From: Rhodothermales bacterium
GTDB lineage: Bacteria > Bacteroidota > Rhodothermia > Rhodothermales > VXPQ01
Reading direction: 5' to 3'
Assembly (NCBI GenBank): GCA_022821845.1
Contig: JAJECT010000029.1
Location: 1 to 64,000, forward strand
Length of the DNA: 64,000 nucleotides
This document shows positions 9,418 to 17,661 of this stretch, one piece after another. The translations under genes and the position numbers were made by a program. The notes under the pieces are model-generated. The model did not search any database. It saw only the letters and a program-made list of their open reading frames with translations, and was not told where the DNA came from. How positions within the stretch are numbered: the stretch's first letter is position 1; every line of letters starts with the position of its first letter.

Positions 9418-10887
9418 ATGCGTCTTTTTGCAAACGCCTTCCTGCTTTTCCTGTTCGCGTCCGGCGGCGCGCTGTCCGCCCGGGCCCAATCTGGCGACGC
9501 GTCCGGCGACGCGCCCCGCAACGTCGTGTTCATCCTGAGCGACGACCATCGGTACGATTTCATGGGATTCCATGAACGAGCCCCCGAGTTTCTCGAAACC
9601 CCCCACATGGATCGCATGGCTCGCGAGGGGCTGCATCTGCGCAATGCGTTCGTAACCACGGCGTTGTGTTCGCCGAGCCGCGCCTCCATCCTGACCGGCC
9701 AGTACGCGCACAACCACGGCGTGGTGGACAACCAGCGGCTGGTGCCGGAAGGCACGACCTTTTTCCCGGAATTGCTCCAGGAATCGGGCTACCAGACCGC
9801 GTTCGTAGGCAAATGGCACATGGGTTCTTCCAGCGACGCGCCGCGTCCGGGTTTCGATTACTGGGTGAGTTTCCGGGGGCAAGGCGTCTATATGAACCCC
9901 GATTTGAACGTGAACGGGACGCGGAGTCCGCACGCGGGACACACGTCGGACCTGCTGACCGACTACGCGCTCGAGTGGCTGGACAGCCGGGAGGCGGATC
10001 GCCCCTTCTTCCTGTACCTCTCGCACAAGGCCGTGCACGCCGAGTTCATCCCCCCGGAGCGCTATGCGGGCCGGTATGCGGATACGCCGCTGGAGTATCC
10101 CGTCACCATGGCGAATACGGAGCAAAACTATCGCGCCAAACCCAAGTGGGTCAAGGAGCAACGCTATAGCTGGCACGGCGTCGATCATATGTACCATGGC
10201 GACCTGGTGTACGATCAGTTCTATCGGCGGTACGCGGAAACCTTGCTGAGCGTCGACGACAGCATCGGGCGCGTGCTGGACTATCTCGAAGCACAGGGCC
10301 TGGCGGAAGAAACGCTGGTCGTATACATGGGAGATAACGGGTTTTTGTTCGGCGAGCACGGGCTGATCGACAAGCGGAATGCGTACGAGGAATCCATGCG
10401 CGTACCCATGCTGGCCTGGGCGCCGGGGCACGTTGCGCCGTCGAGCGAACTGGATCAAATGATCCTGAACATAGACGTGGCCCCGACTTTCCTGGCCCTC
10501 GCAGGCCTCAATACGCCGGAGCGCATGGACGGGCGTTCGTTCCTGCCGCTGCTTGGCGGCGCGTCCATTCCCGACTGGCGGACGGAGTTCGCGTACGAAT
10601 ACTTCTGGGAATTTCCCTTTCCGCACACCCCCACGGTGTACGCGCTGCGCGGCGACCGGTACAAATACATGTTCTACCATGGCGTATGGGACATGAACGA
10701 ATTGTACGATCTCGAAAAAGACCCCTTCGAACAGCACAACCTCATCGACAGCCCGGACCATCAGGAACGCATCCTCGAAATGCAAACCCGGCTTTTCGGC
10801 ATCCTGGAGGCGGACGATGCGGTAGACGTGCAATTCCGCCCGCCGGGACAGTGGCAAGCCGACGAGCGCCTGCTGGACGCGGAATAG
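9418..10887 (+). CDS. Secreted S1-family sulfatase
   Basis: Hydrolyses a sulfate ester, probably from a sulfated polysaccharide, in the periplasm. I chose the ATG at 9418 because it opens directly onto a signal peptide ending around ARAQ; the track start at 9283 adds 45 residues without signal features. The metal-site signature SDDHRYD is at 41-47, and the formylglycine signature CSPSR with Cys84 is followed by ASILTGQYAHNHG. YMGDNGFLFGEHG supplies the second metal-binding segment. At 489 residues the protein has the usual length for the family. It needs a formylglycine-generating enzyme, not seen here. No SusC/SusD pair or glycoside hydrolase adjoins it, so the substrate cannot be stated. 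It faces the repeat copy A upstream. Confidence 0.88.
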   Translation: MRLFANAFLLFLFASGGALSARAQSGDASGDAPRNVVFILSDDHRYDFMGFHERAPEFLETPHMDRMAREGLHLRNAFVTTALCSPSRASILTGQYAHNHGVVDNQRLVPEGTTFFPELLQESGYQTAFVGKWHMGSSSDAPRPGFDYWVSFRGQGVYMNPDLNVNGTRSPHAGHTSDLLTDYALEWLDSREADRPFFLYLSHKAVHAEFIPPERYAGRYADTPLEYPVTMANTEQNYRAKPKWVKEQRYSWHGVDHMYHGDLVYDQFYRRYAETLLSVDDSIGRVLDYLEAQGLAEETLVVYMGDNGFLFGEHGLIDKRNAYEESMRVPMLAWAPGHVAPSSELDQMILNIDVAPTFLALAGLNTPERMDGRSFLPLLGGASIPDWRTEFAYEYFWEFPFPHTPTVYALRGDRYKYMFYHGVWDMNELYDLEKDPFEQHNLIDSPDHQERILEMQTRLFGILEADDAVDVQFRPPGQWQADERLLDAE

Positions 10888-10973
10888 CGGACGCCGCGCA
10901 GGCGCATGCCAAGCCGGGCGTTTCCCGAAGCGCAAGGAACGTATCGAGCGTATCGAACCCATTTTCCGTCCCC

Positions 10974-13073
10974 ATGTCGATAGGCCTTCTGGAGCAAGGC
11001 GTAGAGCGCGTGCAAGGGATCACGGGCCGCCGCGTGGAGGCGCTGGCGGAGGCGGGCGTACGGACCGTCCGCGACCTGCTGCATTATTATCCGCGGCGCT
11101 ACCTGGACCGGTCTTCGGTCGTCTCCATTCAGGAGTTGCGCGCGGACATGACGTCGGTTACGGTGGTGGGCACGGTCGTTGGCGCGAATACCGTGCGCGG
11201 GCGCACAGGCTACCGGTTCGAAATCGTCCTGCAGGATCAATACAGCCAGACGATGAAGTGCGTCTGGTTCAAGAGCGTACAGTGGATATCGAAACGCTTC
11301 GCCAAAGGCGACCGGGTGGCGTTCCACGGAAGGCCCCAACGCTACGGCGGCACGTTTTCGATGGCGCACCCGGATTTCGACAAGTTGGGCAAGGACAGCG
11401 CGGCGCTGGACACCGGGCGCATCATTGCCTTGTACCCGGGCGGGGCGGCGCTGTCGAGCGTGGGGCTCACCAGCCGGACCTTCCGGCGAATCATTCACGA
11501 ATTCTTCAAGGAAAACCTGGAGGCGTTGCCGGAACCGCTGCCTTCCGATATCTGCGAAGCGGCGGCGCTGATGGACGGCGCGACCGCGCTGCGGGCCATT
11601 CATTTTCCCGAAGACCGGGACGAACTCGAAGCGGCGCAACGCCGGTTGAAGTTCGAGGAACTCTTTTTCATTCAGACGATGCTGGCGCAGATGCGCCGGC
11701 GGCGAATCGTGCACGCCGGTCCCCGGCTCGAACCGCCGGGAACGCGGACGAAGCAGTTTGTCGCAGAGGGCCTTCCCTTTGAATTGACGGGCGCGCAGCA
11801 GGCCGCGCTGAAGGATATTGCGCGAGATATGCAGACCGGCAAGCAGATGCGGCGGCTGTTGCAAGGCGATGTGGGCAGCGGAAAGACCGTGGTGGCCGTG
11901 GCGGCGATGCTGCACGCGCTCGACAGCGGCTACCAGAGCGCATTCATGGCGCCGACGGAAATTCTGGCGGAGCAGCATTACGCCAATTTGCGCAAATACC
12001 TGGACCCCCTCGGCGTGCCGCTGCGCCTCCTCGTCGGGGGATTGCCCAAGGCCGAGCGTACGCGAATTCTTGACGACATAGCGGAAGGCCGGGCCAAAAT
12101 CGCCGTGGGCACGCATGCGCTCATTCAGGACGACGTAACCTTCCAGCGCCTGGGCCTGGCGATCGTGGACGAACAGCACCGGTTCGGCGTCATGCAACGC
12201 GCCCGCATGTTCGAAATGGGCGCCCGCCCCCACATGTTGCTCATGACTGCCACGCCCATCCCCCGTTCCCTAGCGATGACGCTCTACGGCGACCTGGACG
12301 TGTCGATCATGAAGGAAATGCCGGCGGGAAGGCGGCCGGTGCGGACGGCGCTGCGCTACGACAAAAGCCGGGAGCAGGTCTATGACTTCGTACGCAAAGA
12401 GATCGCAAAAGGCAGGCAATGCTACGTCGTCTATCCGCTCGTGGAAGAGTCCGAAAAAATGGAGCTCCGGGACGCCGAGTCGGGATACGCCGAGTTGAAA
12501 CAACGATTCGCCCCGCACAAGGTGGGCCTCATCCACGGACGCATGTCCCGGGGAGAAAAAGAAGACACGATGACCCTGTTCCGCCGAACCGATTTCAAGG
12601 TGCTCGTGGCTACCACGGTGATCGAGGTGGGCGTGGACGTGCCGAACGCCACCATCATGATCGTGGAGCACGCCGAACGGTTCGGATTGAGCCAGCTGCA
12701 CCAGTTGCGGGGGCGGGTCGGACGGGGGGGCGAGCAGAGTTACTGCATCCTGATGGCGGACTACAAGTGCACCCACGAAGCCCGCAAGCGCTTGCAGGTA
12801 ATGGTGGACACGAACGACGGCTTCCGCATCAGCGAAGCCGACCTGAAAATCCGCGGGGCGGGCGACTTTTTCGGCACCCGGCAAAGCGGCCTGCCGGAGT
12901 TGAAAATGGCCGAACTGCCGGAAGACGTGGCGCTCCTCTCGCAAGCCCGCGACCTGGCTTTCGATCTGGTGGCGCGCGATCCCGACCTGAAGGAATCCGG
13001 GCACGCAGCGCTACGGGAGCATCTCCATGCTGCGTACAGGGACCGGGGGCTGGGGCTTTCCCGCGTCGGGTAG
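10974..13073 (+). CDS. recG: ATP-dependent DNA helicase RecG
   Basis: Remodels stalled replication forks and branch-migrates recombination intermediates. At 699 residues from the ATG at 10974 the length is right for RecG; the ORF track start at 10686 lies inside the sulfatase gene. The N-terminal wedge/OB domain includes HYYPRRYLDRS, followed by Walker A GDVGSGKT, the DEQH box and SATPIPR, with the C-terminal helicase lobe containing VATTVIEVGVDVPNA and QLRGRVGRG. Its 3' end overlaps the convergent DUF2480 gene by 63 bp. Function is certain from the family. Confidence 0.97.
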   Translation: MSIGLLEQGVERVQGITGRRVEALAEAGVRTVRDLLHYYPRRYLDRSSVVSIQELRADMTSVTVVGTVVGANTVRGRTGYRFEIVLQDQYSQTMKCVWFKSVQWISKRFAKGDRVAFHGRPQRYGGTFSMAHPDFDKLGKDSAALDTGRIIALYPGGAALSSVGLTSRTFRRIIHEFFKENLEALPEPLPSDICEAAALMDGATALRAIHFPEDRDELEAAQRRLKFEELFFIQTMLAQMRRRRIVHAGPRLEPPGTRTKQFVAEGLPFELTGAQQAALKDIARDMQTGKQMRRLLQGDVGSGKTVVAVAAMLHALDSGYQSAFMAPTEILAEQHYANLRKYLDPLGVPLRLLVGGLPKAERTRILDDIAEGRAKIAVGTHALIQDDVTFQRLGLAIVDEQHRFGVMQRARMFEMGARPHMLLMTATPIPRSLAMTLYGDLDVSIMKEMPAGRRPVRTALRYDKSREQVYDFVRKEIAKGRQCYVVYPLVEESEKMELRDAESGYAELKQRFAPHKVGLIHGRMSRGEKEDTMTLFRRTDFKVLVATTVIEVGVDVPNATIMIVEHAERFGLSQLHQLRGRVGRGGEQSYCILMADYKCTHEARKRLQVMVDTNDGFRISEADLKIRGAGDFFGTRQSGLPELKMAELPEDVALLSQARDLAFDLVARDPDLKESGHAALREHLHAAYRDRGLGLSRVG

Positions 13074-13604
13074 CGTGGCGGGCGCGGCGCGCGGCTTGCG
13101 CCACAGCGGCACGGACGAACACGCCTCGCCGTACATCAACTTTGCGGCCACCTGCTGTAATTTGGTCGTGGCCAAGAGGTAGGCGGCAGGCGGTACGACG
13201 TCGCTGCCGCATCCCTTCACGACCACCGGCTTGCCTTCGTAGCGAGACCAGTCCAGGGATTCCAGGGCGCGCGCGAAGCGCTCTCGAATCAGGTCTTCCC
13301 GACGCCCAAGGGCCACGGAGCGCGCGACGGGTTCCAGTTTCGAGGCAACGAGCATCCACGCCCAGGTGGGAATGATCGCGTCCGCCGAGCAAAAGACAGC
13401 CACATGGGCATCGGCGTATTGCGCCCAGTCGAACGCCTTCATGCTGGCCCGAAAGTCCTTTTCGCGCAGGACCATCTCCCGGAACAGGAACGGGGCCAGG
13501 TCGAATTCCGCGACGGGCCGCTGGTCCCACAGGTCTTCAAGGTTGAACGTGACCAGGTCGCTCTGGGCTACGCGATTTACGATGTTTCCCGAAATCGATT
13601 CCAT
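13011..13604 (-). CDS. DUF2480 family protein
   Basis: A 197-residue protein of unknown function belonging to a family found almost only in Bacteroidota and relatives. It starts MESISGNIVNRVAQSD, matching the conserved family start 'IVNRVA.S.LVT.DLE'; the longer track ORF to 14039 is an upstream extension overlapping the desulfurase gene. It has no signal peptide or membrane segment. The conserved middle contains QYADAHVAVFCSADAIIP and the later KGCGSDVVPP has cysteine and acidic residues. The C-terminal 30 residues are proline/arginine-rich and overlap recG on the other strand, so the tail may be a lineage extension. It follows the cysteine desulfurase by 41 bp, hinting at a shared operon; DUF2480 genes are often near iron-sulfur genes in this phylum. 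Confidence 0.85.
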   Translation of the reverse strand: MESISGNIVNRVAQSDLVTFNLEDLWDQRPVAEFDLAPFLFREMVLREKDFRASMKAFDWAQYADAHVAVFCSADAIIPTWAWMLVASKLEPVARSVALGRREDLIRERFARALESLDWSRYEGKPVVVKGCGSDVVPPAAYLLATTKLQQVAAKLMYGEACSSVPLWRKPRAAPATLPDAGKPQPPVPVRSMEMLP

Positions 13605-13645
13605 GCGGAACAGGAAGGCAGATGGATTTTGCCGGATAGAACCCG

Positions 13646-14812
13646 TCAGGCGGAAGGCAGGGCGGCGCGAGGGGCGGCCTGGACGGCGGCTCCGATCTGG
13701 TCGGCGGCGCGGTCTGCCTCTTCCTCTGTAGTGAATCGTCCAAGGCTGATACGCAGCGTGGACAGGGCTTGTTCGCCGGAGAGGCCCATGGACCGAAGCA
13801 CATGACTCGGTTCGCCGCGCCCGCTGGAACAGGCGCTCCCGGCGGAAAAGGCCAGGTTGCGGCAGGCCGCCATGAGCTTCGCGCCCCGGACGCCTTCGAA
13901 CCGGATGCTGGACGTTTGCGGAAGGCGAGGAATCTGCGGCGGCACATTCGCATGCGCGCCGGGGAGCTGGAGCAAGCGACGCTCCAGGCGATTTCGCAGG
14001 CGCTCCATGCGCTCGCCGAAATCCTCCATTTCCCGGCAAGCGATTTCAAGGGCCTGGCCCATCCCCACAATGCCGGGCACGTTCAGCGTACCCGAGCGGC
14101 GCCCGTTTTCGTGGCCGCCGCCGTCCAGAAGCGGCGCGAGGCGGACGCGGGGATTCCGACGGCGGACGTACAAGGCCCCCGCGCCCTTCGGGCCATAGAA
14201 CTTGTGCGCCGAGCAGACAAGCAAGTCTGCCAGCGGGGCGCGAATGGGAATCTTGCCCGCCGCCTGGGTGGCGTCCGTCATGAACAGTACGCCCCGGGCG
14301 CGGGCTATTTCCGAAATGCGCTCTATGGGCTGGATGGCGCCCGTCTCGTTGTTCGCCCACATCACGGAAACAAGTATCGTGTCGTCGCGCAGGGCGTTTT
14401 CCAGCGCGCGCGGATCGATGCGTCCGCCGCCGTCCACGGGCAGGTAGGCGACTTCGTATCCCTTGCGCTCCAGCGCGCGGTGCGCGCGGAGGACGGCCTG
14501 ATGTTCGGTCTGCGCGGTAACAAGGTGCCGCCCCCGGGACCGGTACGTCTCCGCTACGCCCTTGATGGCCGCATTGGCTCCTTCGGTAGCGCCGGAAGTG
14601 AACACGATCTCCCCCGGCTCCGCGCGCAGGGCGGCGGCCACTTGCTCCCGGGCCTGTTCGCACGCCTCCTCCGCCGCCCAGCCCAGCGGATGGCCCTGGC
14701 TCGAAGGATTGCCGTACTGCTCGCGAAACCAGGGCAGCATGGCCCGCAGAACCCGTTCGTCCACGGGCGTGGACGCATTGTAATCGAGGTAAACGACGCC
14801 TTTCATAGCCAT
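13646..14812 (-). CDS. Cysteine desulfurase (NifS/IscS family)
   Basis: A PLP-dependent enzyme that removes sulfur from cysteine and passes it as persulfide to iron-sulfur cluster assembly, tRNA thiolation or other acceptors. Visible are the N-terminal YLDYNAST, the PLP lysine in SAHKFYGPKG (Lys204) and the catalytic cysteine in SAGSACSSG (Cys328), followed by the substrate-binding RISLGRFTT. The catalytic loop length is of the IscS/NifS (group I) type rather than SufS. At 388 residues the length is normal. It is followed closely by the DUF2480 gene. No IscU or other scaffold gene is adjacent. Confidence 0.95.
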   Translation of the reverse strand: MAMKGVVYLDYNASTPVDERVLRAMLPWFREQYGNPSSQGHPLGWAAEEACEQAREQVAAALRAEPGEIVFTSGATEGANAAIKGVAETYRSRGRHLVTAQTEHQAVLRAHRALERKGYEVAYLPVDGGGRIDPRALENALRDDTILVSVMWANNETGAIQPIERISEIARARGVLFMTDATQAAGKIPIRAPLADLLVCSAHKFYGPKGAGALYVRRRNPRVRLAPLLDGGGHENGRRSGTLNVPGIVGMGQALEIACREMEDFGERMERLRNRLERRLLQLPGAHANVPPQIPRLPQTSSIRFEGVRGAKLMAACRNLAFSAGSACSSGRGEPSHVLRSMGLSGEQALSTLRISLGRFTTEEEADRAADQIGAAVQAAPRAALPSA

Positions 14813-15014
14813 CCTTGCGGAGCGCAGGCCGAAGCGCCTGCTGCGCGGTTGACGGACGCGGGATTGAGGAGAACGCTATCCTGTAACGCAGCCGAACGGA
14901 TATATGTCCCCCACAAGATAAAACCCGGGATGAGAAGCGCGATATTTCTTCTTATACTGTATCTGCAAGATCGCTGCGGGATGCGGCGAAACGAAACCGG
15001 AGCACAGGCATGCC
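14813..15014. promoter_or_regulatory. Divergent intergenic promoter region
   Basis: This 202-bp gap between the divergent desulfurase and ATPase genes must hold promoters for both. The stretch TTCTTCTTATACTGTAT near 14945-14965 is AT-rich and lies about 50 bp before the ATPase start; the opposite end contains GCTATCCTGTAAC, similar to the GTATCCT boxes found upstream of other genes here. I see no clear operator. Confidence 0.35.
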
Positions 15015-16337
15015 ATGCTAAATCGTATTCGAATTACAGGGTACAAATCTCTTCTGGACGTAGAGGCTCGCATCAAACCCCTTACCGTGCTTTTTGGCCC
15101 GAATGCCGCCGGCAAGAGTAATTTTCTCGATGCGCTGCAATTGTTGTCCAGGCTGGGGGCCAGCAAAACGCTGAAAGACGCCTTTGATTCATCGTACCGG
15201 GGAAAACCCCTCGAATCGTTCGCGATGGGAGCAGGCGGGCTCAAGGAACTCGTCTCCAGGGACGAACTGAGGTTTTCTTTCGAAGCCGACCTGCATCTTT
15301 CGGATCCGGTGGTTGCCGCCGTGAATCAGGAAATACGGGACATGCGACGACCGGGCCGCGACGCGCCGGTTCCTGCAAACGGCAAGGAACGGTTGCCGCA
15401 AGTGCGCGAACGAGACTTGCGCTACCGCATCGAGGTGGAAATGCTGCCGAAGTCCGGCACGCTCCGCGTGGCCGACGAATCCCTGACCGCGCTCAATAAC
15501 AAAGGCGAGCCCAAGGGTACGCGCAGGCCATTCTTCGGACGAGAGGGCGAAAAAATACATCTGCGACTCGAAGGCCAGGCGCATCCAACGTACTATGATC
15601 GTTTTCTGGATCGCAGCATTCTGTCGATGCCGCATTACCCGCCGCATTATCCGCATGTTACCGCGGCTCGCCGCGAACTGGAAAGCTGGTTGTTTTTCTA
15701 CTTCGAGCCTCGCGAACGTATGCGCGCCGCCACGCCAGTCAAGGAAGTGCGCCACATTGGCTTGATGGGCGAAGAGCTGGCGGCCTTTCTGAATACGCTC
15801 AAGGCCGCGGATCCCCACCGGTTCCAGGGCATCGAAAAAGCGCTGCATACCCTCATGCCGAACATCGACGGGATTGACGTGGGCGTTAACGATTTTGGCG
15901 AGGCCGAATTGCACCTGCGCGAAGGGGGCGTGGCCATGCCTGCCCGCGTACTCTCGGACGGGACGTTGCGCATGCTTGGACTACTGGCCCTGGTCGGAGC
16001 CCGGGAAGCGCCTGCGCTCGTAGGATTCGAAGAGCCGGAGAACGGCGTCCATCCCCGGCGCATCCAGCTTATTGCGGAACTGCTGAAAACGCAACAAAGC
16101 CTGCAACAGACTCAATACATTGTCACTACGCATTCGCCGATCTTGCCCAATTTGCTTCCTTATGGTTCCTTGTTTGCCGTCCGGCGGCGCGAGGGCGTCA
16201 CCCGAATCGATCCCGCGTCAACCTGGGGTCCGACAGGGCCGCTGGGACGGAAGGCGGATATCGATCAGGCGCTTTCCGACGAAGCGGAGGATGCGTCGAT
16301 ATCGCAGCGGATTTTACGGGGGGATTTCGATGCTTGA
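15015..16337 (+). CDS. AAA/ABC-type ATPase (AAA_21-like), first gene of a two-gene module
   Basis: A 440-residue SMC/RecF-like ATPase without a long coiled coil. Walker A GPNAAGKSN is at 28-36, preceded by the family-typical IRITGYKSL. The signature-like LSDGTLRMLGL lies near 315-325, Walker B LVGFEEPENGVHP near 335-345, and the H-loop VTTHSPILPNLL follows. This set defines the AAA_21/AAA_15 family used by OLD, PARIS (AriA) and related defence ATPases. There is no fused nuclease domain; instead the next gene, overlapping by 8 bp, encodes a TOPRIM-like protein. The pair is therefore a probable sensor/effector unit. The cellular target is unknown. Confidence 0.85.
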   Translation: MLNRIRITGYKSLLDVEARIKPLTVLFGPNAAGKSNFLDALQLLSRLGASKTLKDAFDSSYRGKPLESFAMGAGGLKELVSRDELRFSFEADLHLSDPVVAAVNQEIRDMRRPGRDAPVPANGKERLPQVRERDLRYRIEVEMLPKSGTLRVADESLTALNNKGEPKGTRRPFFGREGEKIHLRLEGQAHPTYYDRFLDRSILSMPHYPPHYPHVTAARRELESWLFFYFEPRERMRAATPVKEVRHIGLMGEELAAFLNTLKAADPHRFQGIEKALHTLMPNIDGIDVGVNDFGEAELHLREGGVAMPARVLSDGTLRMLGLLALVGAREAPALVGFEEPENGVHPRRIQLIAELLKTQQSLQQTQYIVTTHSPILPNLLPYGSLFAVRRREGVTRIDPASTWGPTGPLGRKADIDQALSDEAEDASISQRILRGDFDA

Positions 16338-16980
16338 GATCGCCTTTTTTGTGGAAGACGATGCGCACAGGCAAATTATTGGCGCGCTCGTGAGCCGGAT
16401 TGCGGAAGAGTTCGAACTCGAAGTGCGTTCGGAATGGCGCAATGCAACCGGCGGCTATGCCCAGGTAGTCGGAGAATTCAGGAAATATCTGGGAGATATC
16501 GAGCGTCAAGGCGGCTTCCCTGATTTGATTCTGGTGGCCACGGACGCCAACTGCAAGGGTTTGAATGAACGCGCGAAGGAAGTGGCGGGTCAAGCGGGAA
16601 GGCGAGATTTCCCTGCGCATATCGTCTACGCCATTCCCGATCCGCATATAGAACGCTGGCTCTTGCTGGATGGCGCCGCCTTCAAGGCCGTTTTTGGGCA
16701 AGGCTGCTCGCCGCCTGATCAAAAATGCGAGAGGAACCGCTACAAACGCAGGCTGGTCGAAGCGATACGGGCGACGGGGGCGTCGCCTATACTTGGCGGC
16801 ATTGAATACGCAGAAGACATCGTGCGCAAGATGGACATGGACCGTTCTGCGCGGGCGGACAGGTCGCTTGGACGCTTTCTGGAAAGCCTGCGCGACGCGT
16901 TTAAAAAGCGAACGCGGCAAGAAGCAGGGCCCGCGCCCGTCCCGCCCGGCGCCGGGAACGGGCCAAAACAGGGCGCCTAA
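16330..16980 (+). CDS. TOPRIM-like protein (DUF4276/DUF4435-like), effector candidate
   Basis: A 216-residue protein translated from an ATG that overlaps the stop of the ATPase gene (ATGCTTGA), implying translational coupling. The track start at 16120 is inside the ATPase gene in another frame. Features fitting a TOPRIM fold are the N-terminal strand with acidic tip FFVEDD (6-11), a second acidic segment VATDANCKG (69-77) and IPDPHIERWLLLD (102-114), which resembles the 'P..IEaWLLaD' motif of DUF4276 proteins. The C-terminal 25 residues are proline-rich and probably disordered. By analogy with AriA/AriB or OLD-type pairs it could be a nuclease released or activated by the ATPase. Family assignment is from motifs alone. 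Confidence 0.7.
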   Translation: MLEIAFFVEDDAHRQIIGALVSRIAEEFELEVRSEWRNATGGYAQVVGEFRKYLGDIERQGGFPDLILVATDANCKGLNERAKEVAGQAGRRDFPAHIVYAIPDPHIERWLLLDGAAFKAVFGQGCSPPDQKCERNRYKRRLVEAIRATGASPILGGIEYAEDIVRKMDMDRSARADRSLGRFLESLRDAFKKRTRQEAGPAPVPPGAGNGPKQGA

Positions 16981-17020
16981 AAAATTAAATCGATGAATTT
17001 CGCCGCCTTAATTTTTTAGG
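16976..17020. terminator. Perfect 13-bp inverted repeat over the TOPRIM stop codon
   Basis: CCTAAAAAATTAA (16976-16988), which contains the TAA stop, and TTAATTTTTTAGG (17008-17020) are exact inverted copies around a 19-base loop. The T-rich descending arm makes it a plausible bidirectional terminator or mRNA-stabilising hairpin, although the stem is AT-rich. Confidence 0.5.
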
Positions 17021-17153
17021 AAAGGGGCGATTTGGTCGAGTGTTTCGCGCCTTCATAATATTTTCGCATCTTCAAAAGAAACTATTACAGGCAGGATAGT
17101 ACACTAATCTATAGCGAAGCCCCCGGTTTCACCTTATTTTTTTAAGCAAACCC

Positions 17154-17642
17154 ATGAATTCTCCTTATACCGATACGGTGAGCGGCGCCATGGCCGTCTG
17201 CATCGCATACCGAGGCAGCAAGGAATGGCAAGCCGTGAAAGCCATTCGCACCCGCGTCTTTATCGAAGAGCAAAACTGTCCGGGCGAACTGGAATGGGAC
17301 AAGTACGAAGAGATCAGCCGCCATGTGCTGGGCTCCGTGGACGGCGTGCCGATGGCGGCGGCGAGGTGGCGGCTGATAGCCTACGAGCAGCGTCCCACGG
17401 CAAGGCTGGAACGTTTTTCCGTGCTGAAAGAGTACCGGGGGAAGGGATACGGCAAGGCGCTGGTCTCCTGGGTGATCGAAGACGCCCGGCGGGCCGGACT
17501 GGGAGAATACCTGCTCCATGCGCAGCTGCGCCTTGAAGCGTATTACCGGTCCCTTGGCTTCGATACCGTCGGGGACCCCTTCGAAGAAGTCGGCATCCCG
17601 CACATCCTGATGCGCCGCCACGACAGCGACGCGCTGCGGTAA
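17154..17642 (+). CDS. GNAT family N-acetyltransferase (YjcF/ElaA-like)
   Basis: A 162-residue acyltransferase that should move an acetyl group from acetyl-CoA to an amine. The N-terminal TRVFIEEQNCP is the hallmark of the YjcF/ElaA-like branch. The acetyl-CoA pyrophosphate loop is in LKEYRGKGYGKAL, and HAQLRLEAYYRSLGF forms the C-terminal part of the fold. The start gives a normal N-terminus; a second Met at residue 13 (AMAVCIAY) is an alternative. It stands alone, convergent with the parvulin gene. Substrate unknown. Confidence 0.88.
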   Translation: MNSPYTDTVSGAMAVCIAYRGSKEWQAVKAIRTRVFIEEQNCPGELEWDKYEEISRHVLGSVDGVPMAAARWRLIAYEQRPTARLERFSVLKEYRGKGYGKALVSWVIEDARRAGLGEYLLHAQLRLEAYYRSLGFDTVGDPFEEVGIPHILMRRHDSDALR

Positions 17643-17661
17643 GGATACGGGCTGCGGCGCG

